Source: Candidatus Obscuribacterales bacterium (lineage in GTDB: Bacteria > Cyanobacteriota > Vampirovibrionia > Obscuribacterales > Obscuribacteraceae). Taken from it: a stretch of DNA of 64,000 nt. The translations under genes were made by a program, and so were the position numbers. The notes under the pieces were generated by a model, which did no database searches, was not told the DNA's origin, and saw nothing but the letters and a program-made list of their open reading frames with translations. Positions within the stretch are counted from its first letter, which is position 1, and each line of letters opens with the position of its first letter. Shown here in pieces: positions 38,112 to 46,397 of the stretch. The stretch spans positions 372,001-436,000 of the forward strand of contig JARLHI010000048.1 in assembly GCA_031292355.1 (NCBI GenBank). Direction: 5' to 3'.

Positions 38112-38232
38112 GAACATTCAAGTGGGTATCCTGACTTGCAGTTCGACTGCTCACAGTTGCGGGACAGCGGTGGATTCTCACCACACTTCCCCCACGAAAA
38201 GAGTTACGCGCTCATTTGGGTTTGAATGCCAA
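38112..38232 (-). promoter_or_regulatory. Cobalamin riboswitch (adenosylcobalamin family aptamer)
   Basis: The minus-strand leader of cobN has the B12 box AGTCAGGATAC (38126-38136). Before it are the conserved GGGAAGTGTGGTGAGAATCC and CGCTGTCCCGCAACTGTGAGC blocks. Outer stem P1 can form between CATTCAA (38222-38228) and TTGAATG (38115-38121). A separate six-pair hairpin, GGAGCT/AGCTCC (38236-38250), lies at the 5' end of the transcript. In this class, cobalamin binding represses expression of the downstream genes, here the 14-gene operon. Confidence 0.95.
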
Positions 38233-38264
38233 GCAGGAGCTAAAAGCTCCCTCTGTGGTTGGAT

Positions 38265-38270
38265 ATTATA
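38265..38270 (-). promoter_or_regulatory. Candidate -10 box of the cobalamin operon
   Basis: A perfect TATAAT on the minus strand lies just upstream of the 5' hairpin of the riboswitch leader, placing a start near 38258. The region 16-17 bases further upstream offers only a weak -35 (near GTTAGC). The position fits a single promoter driving the riboswitch and operon. Confidence 0.5.
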
Positions 38271-38362
38271 AGACTTTATAGCGAAAGCTAACTGATTATG
38301 CGATTTTCCTTAGCAAACAATCGTGACTTGGAGAACATGAGACTAGCCGCGACATCGGCTGC
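38271..38362. other. Spacer upstream of the cobalamin operon promoter
   Basis: These 92 bases separate the operon promoter from the 3' end of a small minus-strand gene. No reading frame or clear terminator is seen. Confidence 0.2.
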
Positions 38363-38668
38363 TCAGTAAGATGTCAGGCTTTGTTTCACAATTGACCGAG
38401 CATCATCTAAAACTAAGTTATACATGTTCGTCGAAATCCCCTTCACCGAGTAACCATAGACTTCAACTCTAGTTCGCTCTCCAACAGCAGTAAGAGTTAT
38501 CGTTAACGAAAACTCAGTGGAGATGCGGATGCGATTGCTGAAAGCGCCACTCTGAAATTCACTTGTCGAACGGGGCTCAGCGTCTAGATCCTCAATCACC
38601 GAGCGAAAAGAAAGTACTTGTGTATTGCTGCTATCCGGCTTCGACTTCACCGAAATCGCATCCTCCAC
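38363..38668 (-). CDS. Small soluble domain, possibly the 3' half of a frameshifted gene
   Basis: A 101-residue frame beginning at GTG without a clear ribosome-binding site. It has a beta-rich pattern: NTQVLSFRSVIEDL, RIRISTEFSLTITLTAVGERTRVEVYGYS, then a C-terminal helix. It overlaps the 3' end of the upstream two-TM gene by 22 bases in another frame. This frame stays open well upstream of the GTG and reads GDNSEWVEDAISV just before it. One membrane-anchored protein split by a single-base shift near 38695-38715 is plausible. No family recognised. Confidence 0.5.
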   Translation of the reverse strand: MEDAISVKSKPDSSNTQVLSFRSVIEDLDAEPRSTSEFQSGAFSNRIRISTEFSLTITLTAVGERTRVEVYGYSVKGISTNMYNLVLDDARSIVKQSLTSY

Positions 38669-38955
38669 CCACTCACTGTTATCGCCGAGCGCTTGAATCG
38701 GCCCACCAGGGCGTCTCGAAGGCGAATGGCCGTTTCTTCTAGTGACAGATCACAAATCAAAGGTCCGTTCTTTCTTCGATTGATGGCTGTGAGTGCTGCA
38801 AATAATCCACAGCCCAAAATCAAACTTAGAGCAAATGATGAAATGGAGACTAAACCGAAGTCCCAAGGTTGATGCAGTTTATTACAAACCACAACCCAGC
38901 CGACCAAAGACAAAACTACTGTCAAAAGTCCAACAAAAACACTAATCTGAAACAT
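38647..38955 (-). CDS. Small two-TM membrane protein, possibly the 5' half of a frameshifted gene
   Basis: A 102-residue protein with two hydrophobic helices (about 4-25 and 37-58), then SLEETAIRLRDALVG, an amphipathic helix, and an abrupt Arg-rich end (GWRMRFR). The tail after DALVG looks unlike a natural C-terminus, while the overlapping frame offers a plausible continuation. It is divergent from the SDR gene at 39143. Either two overlapping genes or one broken by a shift. Function unknown. Confidence 0.55.
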   Translation of the reverse strand: MFQISVFVGLLTVVLSLVGWVVVCNKLHQPWDFGLVSISSFALSLILGCGLFAALTAINRRKNGPLICDLSLEETAIRLRDALVGRFKRSAITVSGWRMRFR

Positions 38956-39142
38956 CTATGCCCACAATCACTGCAAATGATTTACAACTTACTCAAAGCA
39001 AAGCAGATACCATAAGTGGTGTCAGAGATTTCTTGGAACGAATTGACTGACGACTTCGCCACAGCTGGTACATAATACACAAGGACAAAGTAGGAAGTGA
39101 ACATTTGGTAAACGGCACCTTTCAGCAGAAACAAGTGATCGA
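38956..39142. other. Divergent intergenic region
   Basis: This 187-base gap holds the promoters for the small membrane gene and the SDR gene. A TTGACT (39043-39048) and TACATA (39069-39074, preceded by TGG) point toward the SDR gene, but their 20-base spacing is long, so the promoter call is weak. Confidence 0.25.
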
Positions 39143-40639
39143 ATGAACAGCCAAGACAAATTAGTTCTGGTCACAGGAGCAACCGGTTATGTGGGAAACA
39201 GACTCGTGCCAAGACTCCTTGAAGCAGGTTTCAAGGTACGCGCATGCAGTCGTTCAATAGACAAGCTTCGCAGCAAAACCTGGGCGACGCATCCTCATGT
39301 CGAATTGGTAGCAGCTGATTTTCTCGATCTTACAAGCGTTCTGAACGCAACCAAGGATTGTTCTTATGCATACTATTTAGTCCATTCAATGAATTCAAGT
39401 ACAAAAGATTTTGCCGACGCAGACAGACAAGCTGCACTGAATATGGTGAAAGCAGCCGAGGATTGCAAACTTGAGCAAATCATTTACCTGGGGGGACTCG
39501 GCGAAAACGACGACAAGATGAGCAAACATCTAAGATCCAGGGCAGAGGTAGCTTCTCTTCTTCAAAGCGGCACTATCCCAGTCACCGTTTTAAGAGCCGC
39601 CATGATCATTGGTTCAGGCAGCGTATCATTTGAGATTCTTCGCTATCTGGTGGAACGCTTACCAATCATGATTACGCCGCGATGGGTGACGACACCGAAT
39701 CAACCGATAGCAATCAGAAACGTTTTGAATTATTTGATTGGATGTCTAGGCAATCAAGAAACATACAACGACATCTTCGACATAGGCGGCGATGAAATTC
39801 TTACCTACAAAGACTTGATGATGACTTATGCTCGGGAAGCCGGCTTGCCAAAACGAAAAATTATTTCTGTGCCTGTTTTTACTCCAAGACTCAGCTCTTT
39901 ATGGATTCACCTGGTGACGCCAGTGCCTGCTTATTTAGCTCGTCCTCTAGCGGAGGGATTGAAGACGCCGGTTGTCTGCAAAGACTTTCGAATTAAAAAA
40001 ATCATTCCGCAAGAATTGTGGAATTGTGAGACCGCAATTAAAGCCGCCTTGAATAAGACTCAACATTATCAGGTGGAAAGCCACTGGACTGACGCCGGAC
40101 TAGTAAAACATCCAGAGTGGGTTGGCTCGGATGAACCTCACTGGGCAGGTGGCACCGTCTATAACGAGTCTCGCCGCTTGGTGTTGGAAGGACAACCAGG
40201 TGATGTATGGAAGCCACTCGTGAGACTGGGAGGCACTACTGGCTGGTATTACGGCGACTGGCTGTGGAGGCTGCGCGGCCTAATGGATCGCCTGGTTGGC
40301 GGTGTAGGTTTGAGAAGAGGTCGAAGACACCCCTACGAACTTGCCCCAGGCGATGCTTTAGATTTCTGGCGAGTTCTAGTCGTAAAACCTGATGAAAGGT
40401 TGGTTCTGGTGGCAGAAATGAAATTGCCTGGTCAGGCTGTCCTAGAATTCAGGTTGAAAAAACTCGACGACCACAGAACGGAAGTTTTGCAAATAGCCAG
40501 ATTTTTGCCGACCGGACTTCTCGGAATACTTTATTGGTACGCTGTCAGCCCACTTCACGAATTTGTCTTCAACGGTATGCTCAAAGGCATCGCCGAGGCA
40601 TCTGGTCAGAAAATTATTGAAGGGCCCAGCGCGGTCTAA
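39143..40639 (+). CDS. SDR-family NAD(P)-binding protein with DUF2867 domain
   Basis: A 498-residue two-domain protein. Residues 1-300 are an atypical SDR: VLVTGATGYVGNRLVPRLLEAG, YLVHSM, IIYLGGLGE, and VLRAAMIIGSGSVSFE. The C-terminal part (about 330-490) is a DUF2867 domain, with WKPLVRLGGTTGWYYGDWLWRLRG, LRRGRRHPYELAPGDALDFWRVL and an ARFLPTGLLGILYWYAVSPLHEF block near the end. Such fusions are widespread, and the substrate is unknown. The stop overlaps the convergent Gly-rich gene stop by four bases. Confidence 0.93.
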   Translation: MNSQDKLVLVTGATGYVGNRLVPRLLEAGFKVRACSRSIDKLRSKTWATHPHVELVAADFLDLTSVLNATKDCSYAYYLVHSMNSSTKDFADADRQAALNMVKAAEDCKLEQIIYLGGLGENDDKMSKHLRSRAEVASLLQSGTIPVTVLRAAMIIGSGSVSFEILRYLVERLPIMITPRWVTTPNQPIAIRNVLNYLIGCLGNQETYNDIFDIGGDEILTYKDLMMTYAREAGLPKRKIISVPVFTPRLSSLWIHLVTPVPAYLARPLAEGLKTPVVCKDFRIKKIIPQELWNCETAIKAALNKTQHYQVESHWTDAGLVKHPEWVGSDEPHWAGGTVYNESRRLVLEGQPGDVWKPLVRLGGTTGWYYGDWLWRLRGLMDRLVGGVGLRRGRRHPYELAPGDALDFWRVLVVKPDERLVLVAEMKLPGQAVLEFRLKKLDDHRTEVLQIARFLPTGLLGILYWYAVSPLHEFVFNGMLKGIAEASGQKIIEGPSAV

Positions 40640-43600
40640 TAATCAGGATTGAATGTAGCCGTTGGGCTGGCATTGCAAGCAGGCAGTGAACCACTAGATG
40701 AACTGCTGCTACTCGATGTTGGATAAACTAACTGATTGTTAGCAGCTGTACCGCCAGAATAAGCCGTCGTTGAAGGTGTCCAGTGAGGAGTGCTCACCGC
40801 CCCCGAATTGTAGTTAGCAGGTGTGGCGCAATAACCCGATGAGCTGCCGGAGCTGCTAGTTCCAGCGCCGGAGTTGCCGTAAGTGTTTATTCCGTTGTTT
40901 GCACTCGAACTTATAGAGCCACTGCCCCAACCTCCGGAGACTGTGCCGATACCGCTGCCAGTGTTGCAGGTGGTACCACCGTAAGTGTAGTTACCGGTCG
41001 TATTGCTTACATAGTCAGAACTAGATGAACTGAGCGAATTGCCAGAGCTTCCGCTGCCTATACATGCGGTCGAACCGCCGGTGTAACCTGAATTGTAGTT
41101 ACCACTGCCGCCCGGTCCACAATAACTGAACGTAGATCCAGTGCTTGTTGTTCCGCACTGATTACTATATTGATTGGCCAGACCATTGCTGCACGAGTTG
41201 GGCACATAGCCAGGAGTAGAAGTGCAATTAGTGTTCACTGAACTTCCACTGCCGCAGATAGCTGTTGATTGGTCGCACAGACCAGGACCTGGCCCTGGAC
41301 CACAGTAACTGAAAGTAGTGCCTGTACTTGTTGTTCCAACAGAAGTCGGACCGCACAGTGGATTAGTGTACGTGTTGTTCACATATCCTGGAGTGCAATT
41401 ATTCAAGGTGTTGTACGGTGCGCCGCTTCCTACGATTCCGCAGTTGTTGCCGCCACCTGACCCGCCTGTCCAACCTGACCCACCATTATTTCCACCGCCG
41501 TTGCCTGTTGTGCAAGTTGTGCCGCCGTTGCCGCCGGACCAACCGCCACCACCGTTGCCCGTTGTGCAAGTCGTGCCGCCGTTGCCGCCTGACCAACCGC
41601 CACCATTGCCACCACCGTGACCTACAGTGCCGCCGCCGCAATCGCTGCCGCCACCATTGGAACTACCGCCGGACCAGCCGCCACCATTGCCACCACCGTG
41701 ACCTACAGTGCCGCCACCGCAATCGCTGCCGCCACCATTGGAACCACCACCGTGACCGCCACTACCGCCGGACCAACCGCCACCATTGCCACCACCGTGA
41801 CCTACAGTGCCGCCACCGCAATCGCTGCCGCCACCATTGGAACCACCGCCGTGACCGCCACTACCGCCGGACCAGCCGCCACCATTGCCACCACCGTGAC
41901 CTACAGTGCCGCCGCCGCAATCGCTGCCGCCACCATTGGAACCACCGCCGTGACCGCCACTACCGCCAGACCAACCGCCACCATGACCACCGTTACTGCC
42001 CGTATTGCAGTTGCTACCACTACCGGAACCGCCGCCTTGACCGCCAGTTCCACAGTTAGAGCCAGTTGAACCTGTTGAGCCTGTCGAACCAGTTGAACCT
42101 GTCGAACCCGTTGATCCTGTTGAACCTGTTGAACCTGTCGAACCTGTTGAACCAGATGACCCAGATGACCCAGTTGAACCAGATGAACCAGATGAACCAG
42201 TTGAACCAGATGAACCTATCGAACCTCCGGTACCAGTTGTCGTAGTTCCAGTGCCGACTGATGTTGTAGTCGTGCCCGTTGTACCGGTAGTGACTGGATA
42301 ATAAGAAGTAGAATTGCTTCCGCCGTGATTCGATGCTGCCAGTGCGATCGCTGTCGCGATGCCGCCGACAGCGCCCGCGATGCCTAAACCTAATAAAACT
42401 TTGCCCCATGGGAACGATCCACCTGGCGCTGCCGCTGTAGCCAGAGGAACTGGAGCTGCGCCAGCTACTACAGGAGGAGCTGCATCAGCGATTGGAATTG
42501 GTGCCACTACAGGCGGCACTACAGGAGGTAATGCTGCTTCAGTTACAGGAGGAGCTTCTGCCACAACTGGAGGTGCGGCAACCACAGGCACTCCGCCACC
42601 AGGACCACCAACGACGGGAACACCGCCACCAGGTCCACCGACGACAGGCACTCCGCCACCAGGGCCACCAACGACGGGAACGCCACCACCGGGTCCACCA
42701 ACGACAGGCACTCCACCACCAGGTCCACCAATTATAGGAACGCCACCGCCAGGTCCACCAACAATACTTGTAGCAGGACCTACTCCGGGTCCTGTTGTAA
42801 AACCAGTTGTAGGAACGACTCCAGGACCTTCAACGACAGCAGTCGATTCTGTCGTGGGAACGCCATAAGACACTCCCAGACCAGGCTGAAGAGTTGTCTC
42901 GGTGCCACCAACATTAACGTATTCGACGGTTGGATTAGCTAGAGGAGCTGTTCCGACTTCAACGTCGTGCACTTCAACCATGTCACCGCCTGCAACCATC
43001 GGCACGGTGTCCGTGACAATCGGAATGCCAGGTTCATTCAAACCTTTTGCAAACTCCACGAAATTTCCGCTTGGAGCAATCGTGTCAGTTGCAGCGTTGC
43101 GGAAGATGCGCACACCTTTAGGAACTGGGTCGACTTGGAAAGTCTTTTCGTAATCGACAGCGATATCAGTGCCTTTGATGACCCAATGATCGCCTTCTTT
43201 AACTACTTCAACGAATGTTCCGTTTGGATTGATTTCGCCGCTCTCTTTAATAGATAGCTGTCCGCCGATGTCGTTGAGTTCTATATAATGATGACCAGGC
43301 TGAAGATTTTCGACGCCATGTATTAAGAGATTGCGGATCGAATTCGGCAACTTATTGGAAGCAATTGGTGAGCCTGGATGTTGAACAGGTCTGGTGAGAA
43401 CCTTGTCTCCGACTCTTTGTTGCGGTCCATGTTTAACGACAAAGTAGCGGCGAACACGAGTGTTGCCTTTGACTTGACGGTAATGAATGACTCTTTTAAC
43501 GCGGTGCACATGTTGCAGCACTCCGGCTCCGCCGGTTGTTTTTACCTCGACGCCACCACTGAGGGGAATCGAACTCGCAGCGTACGCAACAAAGAACATT

Positions 43601-43650
43601 TGATTGTGCACAACGAGAATACTTAAAACTAGACCAATAAGTCGTTTCAT
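40636..43650 (-). CDS. Secreted Gly/Ser/Cys-rich repeat protein
   Basis: A 1,004-residue protein from ATG 43650 (GGGAC seven bases upstream); a TTG at 43716 would mask the signal peptide. Residues 1-27 are a signal peptide. A folded N-terminal region (about 30-250) contains VHRVKRVIHYRQVKGNTRVRRY. Ten-residue GGPGGGVPVV repeats (about 290-355), a hydrophobic Ala/Gly helix (about 415-440) and Ser/Thr/Gly repeats follow. A 33-residue Gly-rich unit with GSDCGGGTVGHGGG appears about four times, and then Cys-containing TPGYV/TFSYCGPG repeats. The composition suggests an adhesive, fibrous or surface-layer protein. No homologue is recognised. Confidence 0.75.
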   Translation of the reverse strand: MKRLIGLVLSILVVHNQMFFVAYAASSIPLSGGVEVKTTGGAGVLQHVHRVKRVIHYRQVKGNTRVRRYFVVKHGPQQRVGDKVLTRPVQHPGSPIASNKLPNSIRNLLIHGVENLQPGHHYIELNDIGGQLSIKESGEINPNGTFVEVVKEGDHWVIKGTDIAVDYEKTFQVDPVPKGVRIFRNAATDTIAPSGNFVEFAKGLNEPGIPIVTDTVPMVAGGDMVEVHDVEVGTAPLANPTVEYVNVGGTETTLQPGLGVSYGVPTTESTAVVEGPGVVPTTGFTTGPGVGPATSIVGGPGGGVPIIGGPGGGVPVVGGPGGGVPVVGGPGGGVPVVGGPGGGVPVVGGPGGGVPVVAAPPVVAEAPPVTEAALPPVVPPVVAPIPIADAAPPVVAGAAPVPLATAAAPGGSFPWGKVLLGLGIAGAVGGIATAIALAASNHGGSNSTSYYPVTTGTTGTTTTSVGTGTTTTGTGGSIGSSGSTGSSGSSGSTGSSGSSGSTGSTGSTGSTGSTGSTGSTGSTGSTGSTGSNCGTGGQGGGSGSGSNCNTGSNGGHGGGWSGGSGGHGGGSNGGGSDCGGGTVGHGGGNGGGWSGGSGGHGGGSNGGGSDCGGGTVGHGGGNGGGWSGGSGGHGGGSNGGGSDCGGGTVGHGGGNGGGWSGGSSNGGGSDCGGGTVGHGGGNGGGWSGGNGGTTCTTGNGGGGWSGGNGGTTCTTGNGGGNNGGSGWTGGSGGGNNCGIVGSGAPYNTLNNCTPGYVNNTYTNPLCGPTSVGTTSTGTTFSYCGPGPGPGLCDQSTAICGSGSSVNTNCTSTPGYVPNSCSNGLANQYSNQCGTTSTGSTFSYCGPGGSGNYNSGYTGGSTACIGSGSSGNSLSSSSSDYVSNTTGNYTYGGTTCNTGSGIGTVSGGWGSGSISSSANNGINTYGNSGAGTSSSGSSSGYCATPANYNSGAVSTPHWTPSTTAYSGGTAANNQLVYPTSSSSSSSSGSLPACNASPTATFNPDY
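41605..41990 (-). repeat. Tandem 99-base repeat coding a Gly/Cys/His unit
   Basis: About three complete and one shortened copy of a 99-base unit, in frame with the Gly-rich protein. Each encodes NGGGWSGGSGGHGGG followed by SNGGGSDCGGGTVGHGGG. Copies differ mostly at third positions. The shortened copy near 41640-41690 lacks one segment, as expected from slippage or unequal recombination. Confidence 0.85.
42055..42225 (-). repeat. Nine-base microsatellite-like repeat coding Gly-Ser-Thr/Ser
   Basis: A run of about 18 copies of a nine-base unit related to GGTTCAACA on the coding strand, translating as GST or GSS. It forms the middle linker of the Gly-rich protein. Such a tract is prone to length change without loss of frame. 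Confidence 0.8.
42585..42770 (-). repeat. Thirty-base repeat coding GGPGGGVPVV
   Basis: About six copies of a 30-base unit in frame with the Gly-rich protein, encoding a ten-residue GGPGGGVPVV or GGPGGGVPII unit. The pattern is elastin- or silk-like. Confidence 0.85.
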
Positions 43651-43716
43651 TTTTTGTCCCAAGTCATAGGGTTTGGCCACCGCCTTTACAATAGGCTTAC
43701 GGTAGGAGTTCGACAA

Positions 43717-43836
43717 TACGTAAAACTCCCAAGGTCAAGCTCCAATCACCAAAAGACGAGCTGTAGAGCACGGCTTCCTGACATAAATATGACAATAACA
43801 GCCGCTCTCAGACATTCTTGTGATTAATAAAACGTT
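43717..43836. other. Spacer between cobQ and the Gly-rich gene
   Basis: A 120-base spacer on the minus strand plus the untranslated leader of the Gly-rich gene. No hairpin terminator is obvious after cobQ. Confidence 0.2.
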
Positions 43837-45393
43837 TCAGACGGTCAAAACACCTGGCTCAAGAGTTGCCAGAACAGTGCCAAAATCGATGTATTTTTCC
43901 ACCGCATCGGCTAGCTTGTCGAGCATCCGTTCGCGATATAAGGGGTAGTTCAAAGTGGTTGTACCTGTGCAACCAGCCCACTCTAGAATTGCCGCGCATG
44001 ATTCCTTTCCGTCGAACAAGCCATGCAAATAGGTGCCAATGATTTGGTTGTCTTCGCTGACTGCGCCATCGAATTCCACAGTCGAAGGCCCATCAATTTG
44101 TATGGCTGATTTATTTAATGCAATTCCAGATGAAATTCCTGAATGTATTTCGTAACCAAAAACTTCTGGGTTCCCTGGCAAATTCCATCTACCCCGCAAG
44201 TTAGTTAAACGCTTGTCCTTCATTAAAGTGGTAGACATAGCGAAATAGCCCAATCCTTGCTCGAATTCAGAGCTCGCTCCAGCATTTTCATCAGGCAGTC
44301 TCGCTACTGCCGACTCAATGCCTAATGGGTCGCAGATTTCTTCACCCAACATTTGAAAGCCGCCACAAATTCCCAATACTTTTCCGCCATAACGCAAATG
44401 TCTTTCAATTGCTTTGTGCCAGCCATTTTTATGTAGAAACTGTAAGTCGGAAATCACACTCTTGCTGCCGGGCAAAATTACCAAATCCGCAAACGGAATT
44501 TCATCCCCCTCGCGCACAAACTGAAAATCAATTTGTGGATTTCCAATGAGCGGATCAAAATCGGTATGATTACTCATTCTTGGAATAGCAGGCACAATCA
44601 CTTTCAACTTCAGAGAAGCAACTGCGGCTGCTTCTCTGAACCCACGGCTTTGCTCGACACTATCCCTGGTGCGCGACAGACTATCTTCTGCATCTAGTTG
44701 AAAGTCCGCAAGCATCGGCAAAACGCCCAGGACCTTGCGCCCTGTCTTTTGCTCCAGCCAATCAATTCCTGGTTGCAACAACGTCACATCGCCCCGAAAC
44801 TTATTAATGACAAAACCCACTATGCGGTTTTGCTCACTTGGCTCTAGCAATTTTAAAGTGCCATAAAGATGTGCAAAAACGCCGCCGCGATCGATGTCTG
44901 CGACGAGCACGACTGGACAATCTACAACCTCGGCGAATCCCATGTTGGCGATATCACCTTCACGTAAATTGATTTCGGCCGGACTGCCAGCGCCTTCAAC
45001 AACAACGACATCATACTGAGATGCCAATCGTCTGTACGATTCAAGCACATAGCGCATAGCCTCTGGCTTGAAGCGATGAAATTCTCTGGCATCCATGTTT
45101 CGCACAGCGTGTCCATGAACAATCAACTGTGCGCCAGTATTGGAATTCGGTTTTAACAAAATCGGATTCATATCTGTATGCGCATCGATTCCGCAAGCAA
45201 TCGCCTGCAGCGCCTGAGCGCGGCCTATTTCGCCACCATCGATTGTAACAGCACTGTTGAGCGCCATATTCTGCGGTTTAAAAGGTGTCACGGCATAACC
45301 CCGACGGTGCAGGCTGCGGCACAGCCCGGCTACCAGGGTTGTTTTACCGGCATCGGAAGTCGTGCCCTGAATCATCAAAGTAAGCTTTGGCAT
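43837..45393 (-). CDS. cobQ: Cobyric acid synthase
   Basis: A 518-residue glutamine-dependent amidotransferase. The start chosen is ATG 45393 ([19 protein letters not shown]); an in-frame TTG at 45414 would add seven residues. The ATP-binding segment is [16 protein letters not shown], followed by [56 protein letters not shown], and the glutaminase Cys in [13 protein letters not shown] late His is in GTYLHGLFD. It amidates carboxylates b, d, e and g of adenosylcobyrinate diamide. It is divergent from cbiB across 32 bases. Confidence 0.97.
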   Translation of the reverse strand: MPKLTLMIQGTTSDAGKTTLVAGLCRSLHRRGYAVTPFKPQNMALNSAVTIDGGEIGRAQALQAIACGIDAHTDMNPILLKPNSNTGAQLIVHGHAVRNMDAREFHRFKPEAMRYVLESYRRLASQYDVVVVEGAGSPAEINLREGDIANMGFAEVVDCPVVLVADIDRGGVFAHLYGTLKLLEPSEQNRIVGFVINKFRGDVTLLQPGIDWLEQKTGRKVLGVLPMLADFQLDAEDSLSRTRDSVEQSRGFREAAAVASLKLKVIVPAIPRMSNHTDFDPLIGNPQIDFQFVREGDEIPFADLVILPGSKSVISDLQFLHKNGWHKAIERHLRYGGKVLGICGGFQMLGEEICDPLGIESAVARLPDENAGASSEFEQGLGYFAMSTTLMKDKRLTNLRGRWNLPGNPEVFGYEIHSGISSGIALNKSAIQIDGPSTVEFDGAVSEDNQIIGTYLHGLFDGKESCAAILEWAGCTGTTTLNYPLYRERMLDKLADAVEKYIDFGTVLATLEPGVLTV

Positions 45394-45415
45394 GCTAATG
45401 TTTCTACCATACAAA
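45387..45415 (+). promoter_or_regulatory. Candidate promoter of cbiB overlapping the cobQ start
   Basis: A -35 like TTGGCA (45387-45392), a 17-base spacer and a -10 like TACAAA (45410-45415) point toward cbiB. The predicted start, near 45422, leaves about four bases before the cbiB ATG, so the transcript may be nearly leaderless. The -35 box overlaps the first codons of cobQ on the other strand. Not tested. Confidence 0.45.
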
Positions 45416-45425
45416 TTAGCCGATT

Positions 45426-46397
45426 ATGAATATTCAACATTTTCAAATTCCATTTGTCGTGCTCTCAGCGGCTACTTTTGACTACTTCCTGGGTGAACCA
45501 GCGAAGTGGCACCCTCTGATAGGCTTTGGTAAGTACGCTGAGTTTTTGGAAAAAAAACTCAACATGCAACCAGCCGCTGAACCCGATCCAAATATTCAAG
45601 TAGCGGCGATTGAAACCGAAATAAAGTTGAAGAAAAACGGCGTGTTCGCCTTGCTCGCAGCCATCGCTCCTTTTGTACTGCTGGCAACTTTATTACAGGA
45701 CGATCAGAGCATCAAACTTATTTTTCAATGTCTCTGCTTATATCTAGCTATTGGTGCATCCAGCCTCAGCTCGCATGCCACGGAAGTGGCAAACGCTCTT
45801 GAAGCCAAGGACCTGCAACTGGCGCGCAAAAAAGTTTCTTATATCGTCAGTAGAGACACCGAAAATTTAGACAAGGATGCTATCGCAAAGGCCGCTGTCG
45901 AGTCCGTATTAGAAAATGGTTGCGATGCTGTTTTTGGAGCTATCTTCTGGTTCGTAGTGGGAGGTGCACCAGGCGTGGTGCTCTACCGCCTGGCTAATAC
46001 GCTTGATGCCATGTGGGGTTATAAAAATCCACGCTTCATCAATTTTGGTTGGGCTGCCGCCCGTTTTGATGACCTGCTCAACTTCGTTCCTGCGCGCCTC
46101 ACTGCATTAACATATGCGTCTCTAGGCAAATTTAAAATTGCTATTCGATGCTGGCTCAAACAGGCACCATCGTGGTATAGCCCAAACGCAGGACCGGTGA
46201 TGGCAGCTGGAGCAGGGGCTTTATTTGTATCATTGGGCGGAAACGCCGTGTACCACAATCAGCTCAAGGAAAGGCCAATGCTTGGAGAGGGTCCACCCCC
46301 AGGACCAAGTGACATTCGCAAAGCGACAGAACTGGTGAACCGTGGCATGCTTGCGTGGATAGTGATTTTGTTAATCGCAGGAGCTTGCAATGCTTGA
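45426..46397 (+). CDS. cbiB: Adenosylcobinamide-phosphate synthase
   Basis: A 323-residue integral membrane protein of the CbiB/CobD family. Markers are ATFDYFLGEPAKWHPLIGFGKY, VSRDTENLDKDAIAKAAVES and ENGCDAVFGAIFWF, with GAPGVVLYRLANTLDAMWGY in the centre. Hydrophobic helices lie near 76-95, 180-200 and 305-323. It attaches (R)-1-amino-2-propanol phosphate (or ethanolamine phosphate) to adenosylcobyric acid. It overlaps the aminotransferase gene by eight bases, which fits consecutive roles. Confidence 0.95.
   Translation: MNIQHFQIPFVVLSAATFDYFLGEPAKWHPLIGFGKYAEFLEKKLNMQPAAEPDPNIQVAAIETEIKLKKNGVFALLAAIAPFVLLATLLQDDQSIKLIFQCLCLYLAIGASSLSSHATEVANALEAKDLQLARKKVSYIVSRDTENLDKDAIAKAAVESVLENGCDAVFGAIFWFVVGGAPGVVLYRLANTLDAMWGYKNPRFINFGWAAARFDDLLNFVPARLTALTYASLGKFKIAIRCWLKQAPSWYSPNAGPVMAAGAGALFVSLGGNAVYHNQLKERPMLGEGPPPGPSDIRKATELVNRGMLAWIVILLIAGACNA

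Noticed and set aside
41318..42069. Long plus-strand open frames opposite the Gly-rich repeats
   Set aside because: They are His/Arg or Thr/Ala repeats produced by the reverse complement of the tandem repeats; they lack ribosome-binding sites and a plausible fold.
41605..42770. Regular direct repeats that could be taken for a CRISPR array
   Set aside because: The units are contiguous, in frame with one protein and have no unique spacers; no cas genes are near.
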